Shown here: piece after piece, positions 56,950 through 64,000 of the stretch
Position numbering within the stretch: the first letter of the stretch is position 1
Layout: each line of letters opens with the position of its first letter
NCBI RefSeq assembly: GCF_011801125.1
Contig: NZ_CP046171.1
Location: forward strand, 5,456,001-5,520,000
Direction of reading: 5' to 3'
From: Nocardia brasiliensis
GTDB taxonomy: Bacteria; Actinomycetota; Actinomycetes; Mycobacteriales; Mycobacteriaceae
DNA: 64,000 nucleotides
Translations under genes and position numbers: made by a program
The notes under the pieces: generated by a model
Told to the model about the DNA's origin: nothing
The model's input: the letters and a program-made list of their open reading frames with translations, nothing else
The model's database searches: none

Positions 56950-57681
56950 ATGCACACCACCACAATCGGATTCATCTACCCCGATCACGCGGCCGAGGAC
57001 GACTACCCGCGCGCCGCCGCCGCACTCGGCGTCGAACTGCCGGTGGCCCACATCTACGGCACCGACCTGCACGCCGTGCCCGAACTGCTCGACCTCGGCA
57101 GCCCGGACAAGCTGCGCCACGGCGCCGAACTGCTCGCACCGCACCGCCCGCACGCCGTCGTCTGGGCTTGCACCTCGGGCAGTTTCGTCTACGGCCCGCG
57201 CGGCGCCCGTGACCAGGTCGCGGCGCTGGCCACGGCCGCGGGCGTGCCCGCGACCAGCACCAGCCTCGCCTTCGTCGACGCGGTGCACGCGCTCGGCCTG
57301 CGCACCGTCGCCGTCGCCGCCAGCTACCCCGACGACGTCGCGCGGCTGTTCGTCGAATTCCTCGCCGACGCCGACATTCACGTCGTCTCGATGCGCAGCG
57401 CGGGCATCGACACCGCCGCCGAGGTAGGCACGCTCGACGCCGGGCAGGTCCGGCGGCTGGCCGAGGCCAACGATCATCCCGATGCCCAGGCGCTGCTCAT
57501 CCCCGACACGGCCATGCATACCCTTGCCGTGCTGCCGGAGCTGGAAGCCGCCCTCGGCAAGCCCGTGCTGACCGCCAATCAGGTCACTATCTGGGCGGGG
57601 CTGCGACTGGCGGGCCGCGCCGCGACCTGCCCAGCCCTCGGCACCCTGTTCACAGAAAGGCATGCCCATGTCGCTCGTTGA
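56950..57681 (+). CDS. Asp/Glu racemase / maleate isomerase-family protein lacking the second Cys
   Basis: 243 residues. The first Cys C74 is conserved in VVWACTSGSFVYG, nearly identical to the neighbouring protein, but the second position is Asp (ALLIPDTAMHT, D186 aligned with C196). LGKPVLTANQVTIWAGL repeats the end motif. With only one Cys, two-base Cys racemisation is not possible; activity would be a one-sided reaction such as isomerisation, decarboxylation or lyase, or it may be the partner subunit of the first protein. GGGAGAA Shine-Dalgarno. The GntR start overlaps its last 14 bp. Confidence 0.83.
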   Translation: MHTTTIGFIYPDHAAEDDYPRAAAALGVELPVAHIYGTDLHAVPELLDLGSPDKLRHGAELLAPHRPHAVVWACTSGSFVYGPRGARDQVAALATAAGVPATSTSLAFVDAVHALGLRTVAVAASYPDDVARLFVEFLADADIHVVSMRSAGIDTAAEVGTLDAGQVRRLAEANDHPDAQALLIPDTAMHTLAVLPELEAALGKPVLTANQVTIWAGLRLAGRAATCPALGTLFTERHAHVAR

Positions 57682-58351
57682 CATCGAGCCGGTCAACAGA
57701 CAGTCCACGGCCGAGGTGATCGCCGATCGACTGCGCGAAGCGATCATGCGCGGCAGCTTCGCGCCCGGCGACCAACTCGGCGAGGCCGACCTCGCTGCCC
57801 GCTTCGACGTGTCCCGCGGTCCGGTCCGCGAGGCGATGCAGCGCCTCGTCTCCGAGGGCCTGCTGCACAGCATCCGGCATCGCGGCATCTTCGTCATCGA
57901 CCTCACCCTCGACGATGTCGCCGACATCTACCACGCCAGGACCGCGATCGAGGGTGGCGCGCTGGAGCTGATCCTCGACGGCCGCAGGGAGATCGCCTAC
58001 ACGGCGCTCGGCGAGAGCGTCGAGCGGATGTGCGCGGCCGCCGAAAACGGTGACGCCGCAGCACTTTCCGATGCCGACCAAGCTTTTCACGTCGCGCTGG
58101 TCGACAGCGCGGGCAGCCCGCGGCTGGCCCGTGCGGCCCGCACGCTGCTGATCGAGACCCGAATGTGCTTGGGCGCCTTGCAGACCACCAACCCGGACCT
58201 GCGCGAGCAGGCCCGCGAGCACGTCGAACTGCGGGAGGCGATCGGCGCGGGCCCCGCCGTCCGCGCCCGCGAACTGCTGATCGAGCACATGCGGGGCGCC
58301 GTCCGGGCGATCGCCGCCGACCGCACCGGACAGATTCAGCAGGCGAAATAG
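57668..58351 (+). CDS. GntR/FadR-subfamily (FCD) transcriptional regulator
   Basis: 227 residues. Winged helix VIADRLREAIMRGSFAPGDQ, LGEADLAARFDVSRGPVREA and LVSEGLLHSIRHRGIFVIDL; the FCD ligand domain has YHARTAIEGGALELIL, DADQAFHVALVDSAGSPRLA and a C-terminal helix REAIGAGPAVRARELLIEHM with the Asp/His residues that hold a metal. It is the last gene of the racemase unit. The ATTGTCAACAAT sites in the two divergent promoters are the natural targets: FCD-GntR proteins bind TTGT/ACAA-type dyads. ATG 57668 has AAAGG 7 nt upstream. Confidence 0.88.
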   Translation: MSLVDIEPVNRQSTAEVIADRLREAIMRGSFAPGDQLGEADLAARFDVSRGPVREAMQRLVSEGLLHSIRHRGIFVIDLTLDDVADIYHARTAIEGGALELILDGRREIAYTALGESVERMCAAAENGDAAALSDADQAFHVALVDSAGSPRLARAARTLLIETRMCLGALQTTNPDLREQAREHVELREAIGAGPAVRARELLIEHMRGAVRAIAADRTGQIQQAK

Positions 58352-58734
58352 TGCTTCAGGCCGGCGGGAACGCCGTCGGCGGCGGCCTTCGCCCAGCATT
58401 GGTCGTGCGGGAACGCCAAGTAGGTGGCCCAGCCGCCGGTGCCACTGCGAACAATGCGCTGGCTGTCGCCGGGGGCATCCCAGACGATGACGGCCCATGC
58501 GCCGTCGCAATAGTTCACGCTCGCCGAATGCTCGGTGAGCCTGCCGATGTCGTCGAGGTCGCGCGCGATCGCGCCAGGCGAGCATTGCGGCTGCTGGGTG
58601 TCCTCGAAGCGCAGCAGGCCTTCGCCCGTTTCGCCCGCGCGGACCAGGAACAGTTGGTGCATCCCCTCCGGGACCGGCTTCGTGCCCGGCGGCGGGGTGC
58701 CCATGCCGAACTGGTAACAGCCGAGCGGCACCAC
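58336..58734 (-). CDS. Hypothetical Cys-containing protein, start uncertain
   Basis: 132 residues from GTG 58734, five Cys (VPLGCYQFG, PQCSPG, NYCDG, DQCWAK and the last residue). The sequence looks like a compact secreted beta domain (HQLFLVRAGETGEGLLRFED, SVNYCDGAWAVIVWDAPGDS, GGWATYLAFPHDQCWAKAAA), but no signal peptide is encoded upstream in frame; the upstream in-frame residues are Ser/Pro/Arg-rich. It may be a truncated secreted protein or an exported protein with an atypical signal. Not recognised. Its 3' end overlaps the convergent GntR gene by 16 bp. Confidence 0.5.
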   Translation of the reverse strand: MVPLGCYQFGMGTPPPGTKPVPEGMHQLFLVRAGETGEGLLRFEDTQQPQCSPGAIARDLDDIGRLTEHSASVNYCDGAWAVIVWDAPGDSQRIVRSGTGGWATYLAFPHDQCWAKAAADGVPAGLKHYFAC

Positions 58735-58807
58735 GAAGGTGGCCGATCCCGAGCGTGGTATCGAGCCGGATCTCGGCGGTGCCGCGGCACGCCGGAAAGA
58801 CAGCCGA

Positions 58808-59713
58808 CTACAGGTTGGACGGGCGCACGACCATCACCGACGCCGCGCGCTTACCGCTTTCCTGCAGCAGCGCGATCGCCCGGCCCGCCGGATCGATCGC
58901 CGCGTACACACCGCGCAGGCCGATCGGCTCGAGCCACCGGCCGTTGCGCAGGTCCTCGGCTTGGCTCTCGTCGATCTCGCGGTGCGGGAAGGCGGTGCGC
59001 ACGGCCTCGTCCATGTCGAGGCTGAGCAGGTCGGCGTCCGACTCGGCGGCGGTCGCCAATTCGTCCAGGGTGCGGGCATGGTCGAGGGTGAACGGGCCGA
59101 CCCTGGTGCGTCGCAACGCCGTCAGGTGCCCGCCGACACCGAGCCCGGCGCCAAGATCACGGGCCAGCGCCCGGATATAAGTGCCAGAGGAACATTCGAC
59201 GACCACGTCGAGATCGACGAACTCCCCCTCCGGCACGTCCTTACGACCGAGAATGTCGAAGCGCGACACCGTGACCGGGCGGGCGGCCAACTGCACGTCC
59301 TCGCCCGCGCGATGCCGGGCATAGGCGCGTTCGCCGTCCACCTTGATCGCGCTCACCGTGGCGGGCACCTGCTCGATATCCCCGGTGAGTTTCGCGATGT
59401 GCGCGGCGATTTCGGCATCGGCGAGGTGCAGGGCGGGCGTGCTCGCGAGCACTTCGCCCTCGGCGTCGTCGGTGCTGGTGGCCCGACCGAGCCGGATGGT
59501 GGCGGTGTAGGCCTTGGTGGTGAGGGTGAGCAGGCCGAGCAGCTTGGTCGCCCGGTCCACCCCGAGCACCAGCACCCCGGTCGCCATCGGGTCCAGCGTG
59601 CCCGCGTGCCCGACCTTCTTGGTGCGCAACAGTTTCCGGCACTTCGCGACGACATCGTGACTGGTCCAGCCGCCGTCCTTGTCGACGATCAGCAGCCCGC
59701 CGAGACCGGCCAT
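58808..59713 (-). CDS. truB: tRNA pseudouridine(55) synthase
   Basis: 301 residues. LLIVDKDGGWTSHDVVAKCR, the catalytic Asp in VGHAGTLDPMATGVLVLG, IRLGRATSTDDAEGEV and SSGTYIRALARDLGAGLG are the TruB set; it makes pseudouridine in the T-loop of nearly all tRNAs. Its ATG overlaps the pptT stop (TGATG). In M. tuberculosis the pair is Rv2793c/Rv2794c. C-terminal PUA-like region present. Confidence 0.96.
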   Translation of the reverse strand: MAGLGGLLIVDKDGGWTSHDVVAKCRKLLRTKKVGHAGTLDPMATGVLVLGVDRATKLLGLLTLTTKAYTATIRLGRATSTDDAEGEVLASTPALHLADAEIAAHIAKLTGDIEQVPATVSAIKVDGERAYARHRAGEDVQLAARPVTVSRFDILGRKDVPEGEFVDLDVVVECSSGTYIRALARDLGAGLGVGGHLTALRRTRVGPFTLDHARTLDELATAAESDADLLSLDMDEAVRTAFPHREIDESQAEDLRNGRWLEPIGLRGVYAAIDPAGRAIALLQESGKRAASVMVVRPSNL

Positions 59714-60381
59714 CAGACGTGCACGATCGCGGTCAGAATGAACCCGTCGACGATCTGCCACCTGCCGTCGAACGACGCCAGGGGCGTGCCGCCGTCGTTG
59801 GTCTGGCCGGGTACCAGGATCTTGCTGTGGAAGGTGCCGCGCCCGGCCCCGACCGAGTTGTCCTCGAGCTCGAAGGTGATGTGCGCGTCCTCGAAACCGA
59901 GCCAGCGCAGGGTGAGCGGCCACCACGCCTTGAACGTCGCCTCCTTCGCGCAGAAGATCAGCCGATCCAGGTGCAGCGGAGAGTCGGTGTCGCGCAACCA
60001 CTCTCGCTCCGGCGCCAGCGTGACCGAATCGAGCACGCCCTCGGGCAGCTCGGCATGCGGCTCGGCGTCGATCCCGATCGAACGGAAGCGCAGCTTGTGC
60101 CCGAGCGCCGCGGCGCGGTACCCGTCACAGTGGGTGAGGCTGCCGACGATCCCGCGCGGCCAGATCGGCGCGCCCCGCTCGCCCTTGCCGATCGCCACCG
60201 GCGGCTCGCCGAGCTCGGCCAGCGCCAGGCGGGCGCAGTGCCGGGCGCCGATGAAGTCCCGGCGCCGCTTCTCCACAGCCTTCGCGATCAGATGTTCTTC
60301 GGCCGGATATGCCGTCAGATCCGGCGGATACTTCAGCAGCTCGGCCGAGGCGACACCCGCGGGCAGAATGTTCTCGATCAG
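59713..60381 (-). CDS. pptT: 4'-phosphopantetheinyl transferase PptT (Npt-like), apparent CTG start
   Basis: 222 residues. EKRRRDFIGARHCARLALAE, the GSLTHCDGYRAAALG loop, SIGIDAEPHAELPEGVLDSV (Asp/Glu for Mg) and FCAKEATFKAWWPLTLRWLG are Sfp-type signatures. It transfers phosphopantetheine to acyl and peptidyl carrier proteins, including those for mycolic acid, siderophore and carboxylic-acid reductase enzymes. The CTG at 60381 follows GGGAGG by 8 nt and gives M-IENILPAGVASAELLKYP, the recalled N-terminus of Npt from N. iowensis (also 222 residues). An in-frame TGA lies 8 codons upstream and no ATG, GTG or TTG occurs before GTG 60276, which would remove 35 conserved residues. Confidence 0.93.
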   Translation of the reverse strand: MIENILPAGVASAELLKYPPDLTAYPAEEHLIAKAVEKRRRDFIGARHCARLALAELGEPPVAIGKGERGAPIWPRGIVGSLTHCDGYRAAALGHKLRFRSIGIDAEPHAELPEGVLDSVTLAPEREWLRDTDSPLHLDRLIFCAKEATFKAWWPLTLRWLGFEDAHITFELEDNSVGAGRGTFHSKILVPGQTNDGGTPLASFDGRWQIVDGFILTAIVHV

Positions 60382-60542
60382 CTCGTCCGCCTCCCCGCGA
60401 ATTCAGGCCGGACTCGGGTGCCACGCTGCTTCGGCGGGCGTCCGGCGGTAGACACGTTGCAGAGTTCGCCGGTAACCGACGAGTTACTCATATACCCACC
60501 AAATCAGTAGTTGCGTCGGGAATCAAATCGCCGTGACGGGCA

Positions 60543-60564
60543 CCGTTCCGCCGCGGCGGAACGG
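60543..60564. terminator. Perfect 22-bp palindrome
   Basis: CCGTTCCGCC-GC-GGCGGAACGG immediately after the metallophosphoesterase stop and about 160 bp before pptT. It could terminate the upstream gene or act as an RNA stem; no T tract. Confidence 0.45.
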
Positions 60565-60566
60565 AC

Positions 60567-61526
60567 TCACATTCCCCGGCGGCGCTGGGCCTTGGCGCGC
60601 ATCTCGGCGGCGGCCGCTTCCATCTCCGGGGTGACCTTGAAGTGGCCGCCCCACTCGTTCAGCGTGCCCGGCGGGTACTCCGGGGCGGGCAGGATCTGAC
60701 GGAGCAGGCGGTCGGGCAGGCCGCGGCGCTGCCACTCCCGCGGATAGCCCAGCGACACCTCTTCGAAGCGCACGCCGTCGTAGTGCGAGGTGCGCGGGAT
60801 GTGCAGATGGCCGTAGACCGAGCAGACCACGTTGTAGCGGGTGTGCCAGTCAGCGGTCTGGTCGGTGCCGCACCAGAGCGCGAACTCCGGGTAGAACAGC
60901 ACGTCCGTCGGCTGGCGGACCAGCGGGAAATGGTTGATCAGCACCAGCGGCGTGCCCTCGGGCATGGCGTCCAGCTTGCGCTTGGTGACCTGCACGCGGG
61001 CATTGCACCACGCGTCCCTGGTCAGATACGGGTCCGGGGAGAGCAGGTATTCGTCGGTGGCGACCACGTTGCGGTCCCGGGCGATCGCCAGGCCCTCGGC
61101 CTTGGTGGTCGCGCCCTCGGGGAGCCAGGTGTAGTCGTAGAGCACGAACATCGGCGCCAGCGTCACCGATCCGCCGTGCTTTTCCGATCCCGCGCCCGTC
61201 CACACCGGGAAGGGATCCTCGGGGGTCACCACGTCGAGGTCGCGGCAGATCGACACCAGGTAGTCGTAGCGGGCGGCACCGGTCATCTGCACCGGGTCCT
61301 TCGCCGTGGTCCAGAGCTCGTGGTTGCCCGGCACCCAGATCACCTTGGCGAAGCGGCCGCGCAGCAACTCCAGCGCCCACCGGATGTCGTCGGTCTTCTC
61401 CCCCACGTCCCCGGCCACGATCAGCCAGTCCTCCGGCGAGTCGGCCCGAATCTGCTCGACAACCGGCCGATTCCCCTGGTGCCCGACATGAATGTCGCTC
61501 ACCGCCATCAACTTGGGTATCACCAC
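60567..61526 (-). CDS. Calcineurin-like metallophosphoesterase (Rv2795c-like)
   Basis: 319 residues. Metal motifs: VSDIHVGHQG (DxH), IVAGDVGEKTDDI (GDxx), WVPGNHELWT (GNHE), LVLINHFPL and VVCSVYGHLHIP (GHxH). Close to Rv2795c in the FAKVIWVPGNHELWTTAKDP and EFALWCGTDQTADWHTRYNV segments. In M. tuberculosis this product modulates PptT function (amidine inhibitors of PptT led to PptH), which fits its adjacency. GTG 61526 chosen from clustered GTGs (61532, 61526, 61523) because AAGG lies 5-8 nt before; ATG 61508 is another choice. Confidence 0.88.
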   Translation of the reverse strand: MVIPKLMAVSDIHVGHQGNRPVVEQIRADSPEDWLIVAGDVGEKTDDIRWALELLRGRFAKVIWVPGNHELWTTAKDPVQMTGAARYDYLVSICRDLDVVTPEDPFPVWTGAGSEKHGGSVTLAPMFVLYDYTWLPEGATTKAEGLAIARDRNVVATDEYLLSPDPYLTRDAWCNARVQVTKRKLDAMPEGTPLVLINHFPLVRQPTDVLFYPEFALWCGTDQTADWHTRYNVVCSVYGHLHIPRTSHYDGVRFEEVSLGYPREWQRRGLPDRLLRQILPAPEYPPGTLNEWGGHFKVTPEMEAAAAEMRAKAQRRRGM

Positions 61527-61572
61527 ACCCACCTTAAGCACACCCACCCCCACCCCGCCGCCCACCCCGCGC

Positions 61573-61609
61573 CCCGCGCGCGTGTCTTTTCGACAGACAC
61601 GCGCGCGGG
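61573..61609. promoter_or_regulatory. Perfect long hairpin upstream of the metallophosphoesterase
   Basis: 14-bp stem CCCGCGCGCGTGTC/GACACGCGCGCGGG with loop TTTTCGACA, some 50 bp upstream of the start codon on the minus strand. It lies in the expected leader or promoter, so it may be a leader structure or the terminator of an upstream element. Confidence 0.45.
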
Positions 61610-61804
61610 ACCACAGGCCTGCGCGGCGTCGGCTAAACGCGACGTGGGTGCGAGCCGCGCCCGCTTCGCCCGACAGCACCGCAGGGAGGCTGTCGAAGGC
61701 GCTGTCCGACAACGCAGCTCGACATGTGCCCCGCCACCCGTCAACCGGGGACGAAGGAGTGGACGCGGACACGGCGATCGATCGGCCGGGCACAGGGTCG
61801 AGGG

Positions 61805-62044
61805 CTAGAGGATCCCGGATTCGCGCAGCTCGCCGATGCGTTTCCAGATCATGTCATCGGTGGTGAACGAGCGATCGGCGCCACGTGGCTGCTCCACGTC
61901 GTGGGGCTTTTCTCCGGTACCCCGAAGCCTGCCGACCACTTCCTTCAACCGCAGCACCATGTCTGGGTGCTCGGACCAGTAGCTTTCCGGGACTCGCAAT
62001 GTCGCGACCAGCAGATCTCCCTTGCACGACCTGATCAACCACAC
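61805..62044 (-). CDS. Hypothetical protein or fragment (79 aa)
   Basis: Starts at GTG 62044 with no clear Shine-Dalgarno. An in-frame stop lies close upstream, and the first residues (MWLIRSCKGDLLVATLRVPE) read like the interior of a domain. The tail (TTDDMIWKRIGELRESGIL) looks like a real C-terminus. Low Arg-shuffle character suggests true coding origin; I do not recognise it. Might be the remains of a longer gene between the metallophosphoesterase and the ESX-like genes. Confidence 0.35.
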   Translation of the reverse strand: MWLIRSCKGDLLVATLRVPESYWSEHPDMVLRLKEVVGRLRGTGEKPHDVEQPRGADRSFTTDDMIWKRIGELRESGIL

Positions 62045-62221
62045 CAGGCTCTCGGAGTATCTGCCGCCCCCTCAGCACTGCGAACTGACGAACGGGACCA
62101 GCCTGTTGGGTGGGCAGCGGGTCAGAGCGGATGCTGATGGACAACTGCACTGTTCCTGGTGCGGCGTTACCGACAGGTTATGGTCCTTGTCAGCTCAACG
62201 CTGACCGTGAAGGGGGACCTC

Positions 62222-62539
62222 GTGGCACTACTCCAAGCCGATATCGACAGACTCAATACGCTGGCCACGGCCATGGAGGACATCGCTAAACAGGTTGATG
62301 ATATCGACGTCCGCACCTCCGCCAAGGAGATAGCCGCTGCATTGTCCGGCACGCCTATCGGTTCCGCCTGCGAGCTGGCCACCGAATATACCGAGGGAGC
62401 ATGGCTGCGGGTGTCATGGCGGGTCGGGCAAGTCGCCTCGGCGATCCGGCAGACCGCCAACGATCTGGCCACCACCGATGAGAGCTTCGCGGCTCGTCTC
62501 GACGAGTTCGATTACCGGGTCGCGCAGGGGCCTCGATGA
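62222..62539 (+). CDS. ESX/EspC-like helical secretion-associated protein
   Basis: 105 residues, nearly all helical with heptad-like Leu/Ala spacing: MALLQADIDRLNTLATAMED, IAKQVDDIDVRTSAKEIAAA, then GAWLRVSWRVGQVASAIRQT and ANDLATTDESFAARLDEFDY. This resembles DUF2580/EspC-type and WXG100-related partners in mycolic-acid bacteria. GAAGGGGG Shine-Dalgarno before GTG. The stop overlaps the next gene (ATGA), the arrangement expected of a secreted heterodimer or chaperone/effector pair. No signal peptide. The family assignment is by pattern. Confidence 0.65.
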   Translation: MALLQADIDRLNTLATAMEDIAKQVDDIDVRTSAKEIAAALSGTPIGSACELATEYTEGAWLRVSWRVGQVASAIRQTANDLATTDESFAARLDEFDYRVAQGPR

Positions 62540-64000
62540 GCGGCTGGGACCTGACCCGAACCAACGTCACCAACTGGAACACCAGCCAGTTGGCCACCCT
62601 CGCTATCAAGCTCGCGACCAGCAACAACACCTTCGCTTATCAGATCGACCGCATGCCGCAGGAGTTCTCCAACTTCGGTGCCGACTGGGTAGGACGCGCC
62701 CACGACGCGGCCTATGGGCGGATCAGCGAGGATCACCTGCAAGCGCGCAAGATCAAGGAAGAGACCGGCGACCTGGTCACTGTCCTCGGCCAAGCCGCCG
62801 ACGGCTTGTACTGGACGCGCGATGCCCTGCTGAAGAAGGTCTCCGACGCCGAGGCCCCGAACGCCGCCGGTGAAGGCGCGACCATGAAGGTCGAGAACAA
62901 CTGGTCGGTCACGCTCACCATCGCCGATACGGTCCCGAGCGACAAGCACGCCGACATCCGCGCTGCCGCTCAGGACCATCAAGACCTGATCGCGAAAGCG
63001 TTCACGGAATTGCGTACTGCCGCCGAAGAGACCGACCGGCTCATCCGCGAAGCGGGTTGGCAGATTCGCTACGCCGGGAACCACTTCGGCGACGGCATCG
63101 ATGCCCCGACCACCCCAGGGACTGCCGACCCCGGCGACTCTGTGTATCAACGGCAGCAGGCACCGGGCACCGAGGGGTTCAGCGAGGAACGCACCCAAGC
63201 CGCCGCGGCCGCATTCGAGGCGGTGTTCGGCCGACCACCGACCTCGCCGACCGACTGGCAGACCGCGCATATCCTGAACCCGAACAGCTACACACCCAAG
63301 TTCCAGGGCGTGGCACCGGTGATCCAGGTGGTCAAGATCGACAAGGTTCCTGGCCAAGGTGTGGTGCGTGCAGCACAGTACATCGAGCAGCGAGATGTCA
63401 GCAGTTGGCCTCCACCGAAACGAGATCTGGGCGATAACCGGACCGCCGACCCGCACTTCGATCCGGAGCATGCCAAGGTCAGCACCTATATCGACTATGA
63501 GAACGGGATAGTCGTTCTCCGGCAGAACCCGTCGGTTCGGCAGAACCCTGACGGTAGCCCGGGAGAGGTACAGATCGGTATTCCCCAGGGCGAGGTCTGG
63601 CAGGCCAACGACGGCTCGGTGCGCATCAAGTACGACGCAGGCAACCCGTTCGCCCCGGACTGGACCGCCAACGCGCCCGGCGACACCAAACTCGATCAGC
63701 ACGGGGTCACGGTCAACGGGGATCTGGTCTTCAAGCCGGGGGCCAACGGTGTCGAAGTGCATGGCACCCGTACGGATTATCCCTCGCTCGAGGTGTATCA
63801 GGATGACCCGCAAGGCAATACGCGGACCGTTGTGCTCGATCCGGCTGTGAGCGGACGGTCATGGGGGCCGAGCGTGAACCTCCCGTTCCACCACGACATC
63901 GGACTCGGTGAAACGGCTACTCGCCCATTCCAGGAGTGGAACTCCACCTACGACGTCCCGGGGCCGGACAAGCCGTCGACCCCTATCGGGCCGACCACGA
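62536..64000 (+). CDS. Large type VII-secretion-like effector, 3' end outside window
   Basis: 488 codons are visible and the ORF is still open at the window edge. The first 170 residues are helical and carry a W-N and W-G/D pattern (MSGWDLTRTNVTNWNTSQLA, NFGADWVGRAHDAAYGRISE) followed by a coiled coil (ADIRAAAQDHQDLIAKAFTE). A linker leads to a Pro/Gly/Thr-rich region and then a beta-rich domain from about residue 330 (DYENGIVVLRQNPSVRQNPD, EVWQANDGSVRIKYDAGNPF, GVTVNGDLVFKPGANGVEVH). ESX-type leader plus variable C-terminal domain is the plan of polymorphic toxins, but the effector domain end is missing. Confidence 0.65.
   Translation, partial: MSGWDLTRTNVTNWNTSQLATLAIKLATSNNTFAYQIDRMPQEFSNFGADWVGRAHDAAYGRISEDHLQARKIKEETGDLVTVLGQAADGLYWTRDALLKKVSDAEAPNAAGEGATMKVENNWSVTLTIADTVPSDKHADIRAAAQDHQDLIAKAFTELRTAAEETDRLIREAGWQIRYAGNHFGDGIDAPTTPGTADPGDSVYQRQQAPGTEGFSEERTQAAAAAFEAVFGRPPTSPTDWQTAHILNPNSYTPKFQGVAPVIQVVKIDKVPGQGVVRAAQYIEQRDVSSWPPPKRDLGDNRTADPHFDPEHAKVSTYIDYENGIVVLRQNPSVRQNPDGSPGEVQIGIPQGEVWQANDGSVRIKYDAGNPFAPDWTANAPGDTKLDQHGVTVNGDLVFKPGANGVEVHGTRTDYPSLEVYQDDPQGNTRTVVLDPAVSGRSWGPSVNLPFHHDIGLGETATRPFQEWNSTYDVPGPDKPSTPIGPTT

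Noticed and set aside
62022..62204. 60-codon plus-strand frame with a CxxC-like end
   Set aside because: Overlaps the opposite-strand ORF and the leader of the ESX-like gene, no Shine-Dalgarno.

Overview
The window is high-GC, gene-dense actinobacterial chromosome and almost certainly belongs to Nocardia. Two things support this. First, the housekeeping genes follow the order of the Mycobacterium tuberculosis Rv2743c-Rv2795c segment: pspM, pspA, clgR, pgsA, argA, ftsK, RNase J, dapA, the FMN-reductase-like gene, an Rv2772c-like membrane protein, dapB, M16 peptidase, pnp, rpsO, ribF, a DtxR regulator, truB, pptT and a metallophosphoesterase. Second, the 222-residue PptT closely resembles, from memory, the Npt enzyme of Nocardia iowensis. 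No transposase, integrase, CRISPR array or replication origin was seen, so accessory content sits as islands inside a conserved backbone.

Layout. 0-5 kb: a truncated PRC-barrel/DUF2382 stress protein, two small ORFs, then a three-gene signalling module (NarL-type regulator, sensor kinase, kinase-like membrane protein lacking kinase motifs) followed by a receiver-less LuxR protein. 5-9 kb: phage-shock operon clgR-pspA-pspM with cinA and pgsA. 9-14 kb: argA, a YciI protein, two paralogous Cys-rich exported proteins flanking terC and a methyltransferase, then an unusual short Leu-like tRNA. 14-21.8 kb: ftsK, exported proteins, RNase J and dapA. 21.8-29.6 kb: a ribbon-helix-helix regulator with an operator array, a YcaQ-family glycosylase, a second copy of the three-gene signalling module, dapB, a VapC remnant and a divergent MarR pair. 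29.8-42.4 kb: dehydrogenase, acyltransferase-like membrane protein, an ordinary two-component system, VOC protein, SGNH hydrolase, pentapeptide-repeat membrane protein, D-amino-acid-oxidase-like protein, UbiB kinase, tRNA-Gly, and an MFS/ArsR divergon. 42.4-49 kb: pepR, pnp, rpsO, ribF and a DtxR-family regulator.

49-58.4 kb is the most interesting accessory region. It is a compact catabolic island of four transcription units arranged as two divergent pairs: decarboxylating dehydrogenase and semialdehyde dehydrogenase against class III aminotransferase and DUF3830; amidase and D-2-hydroxyacid dehydrogenase against two maleate-isomerase/Asp-Glu-racemase-family proteins and a GntR/FCD regulator. 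The same 16-nt sequence lies in both divergent promoters, so the regulator at the end of the island probably controls all of it. I could not match this enzyme set to a named pathway.

58-64 kb returns to the backbone (truB, pptT, metallophosphoesterase) and ends in two overlapping genes for helical proteins resembling type VII (ESX) secretion substrates, the second cut by the window edge. The two clearest research leads are the GntR-controlled island and the duplicated regulator/kinase/pseudokinase module. Smaller ones are the anomalous tRNA, two apparent CTG-initiated genes, and a 26-codon leader ORF coupled to the amidase.
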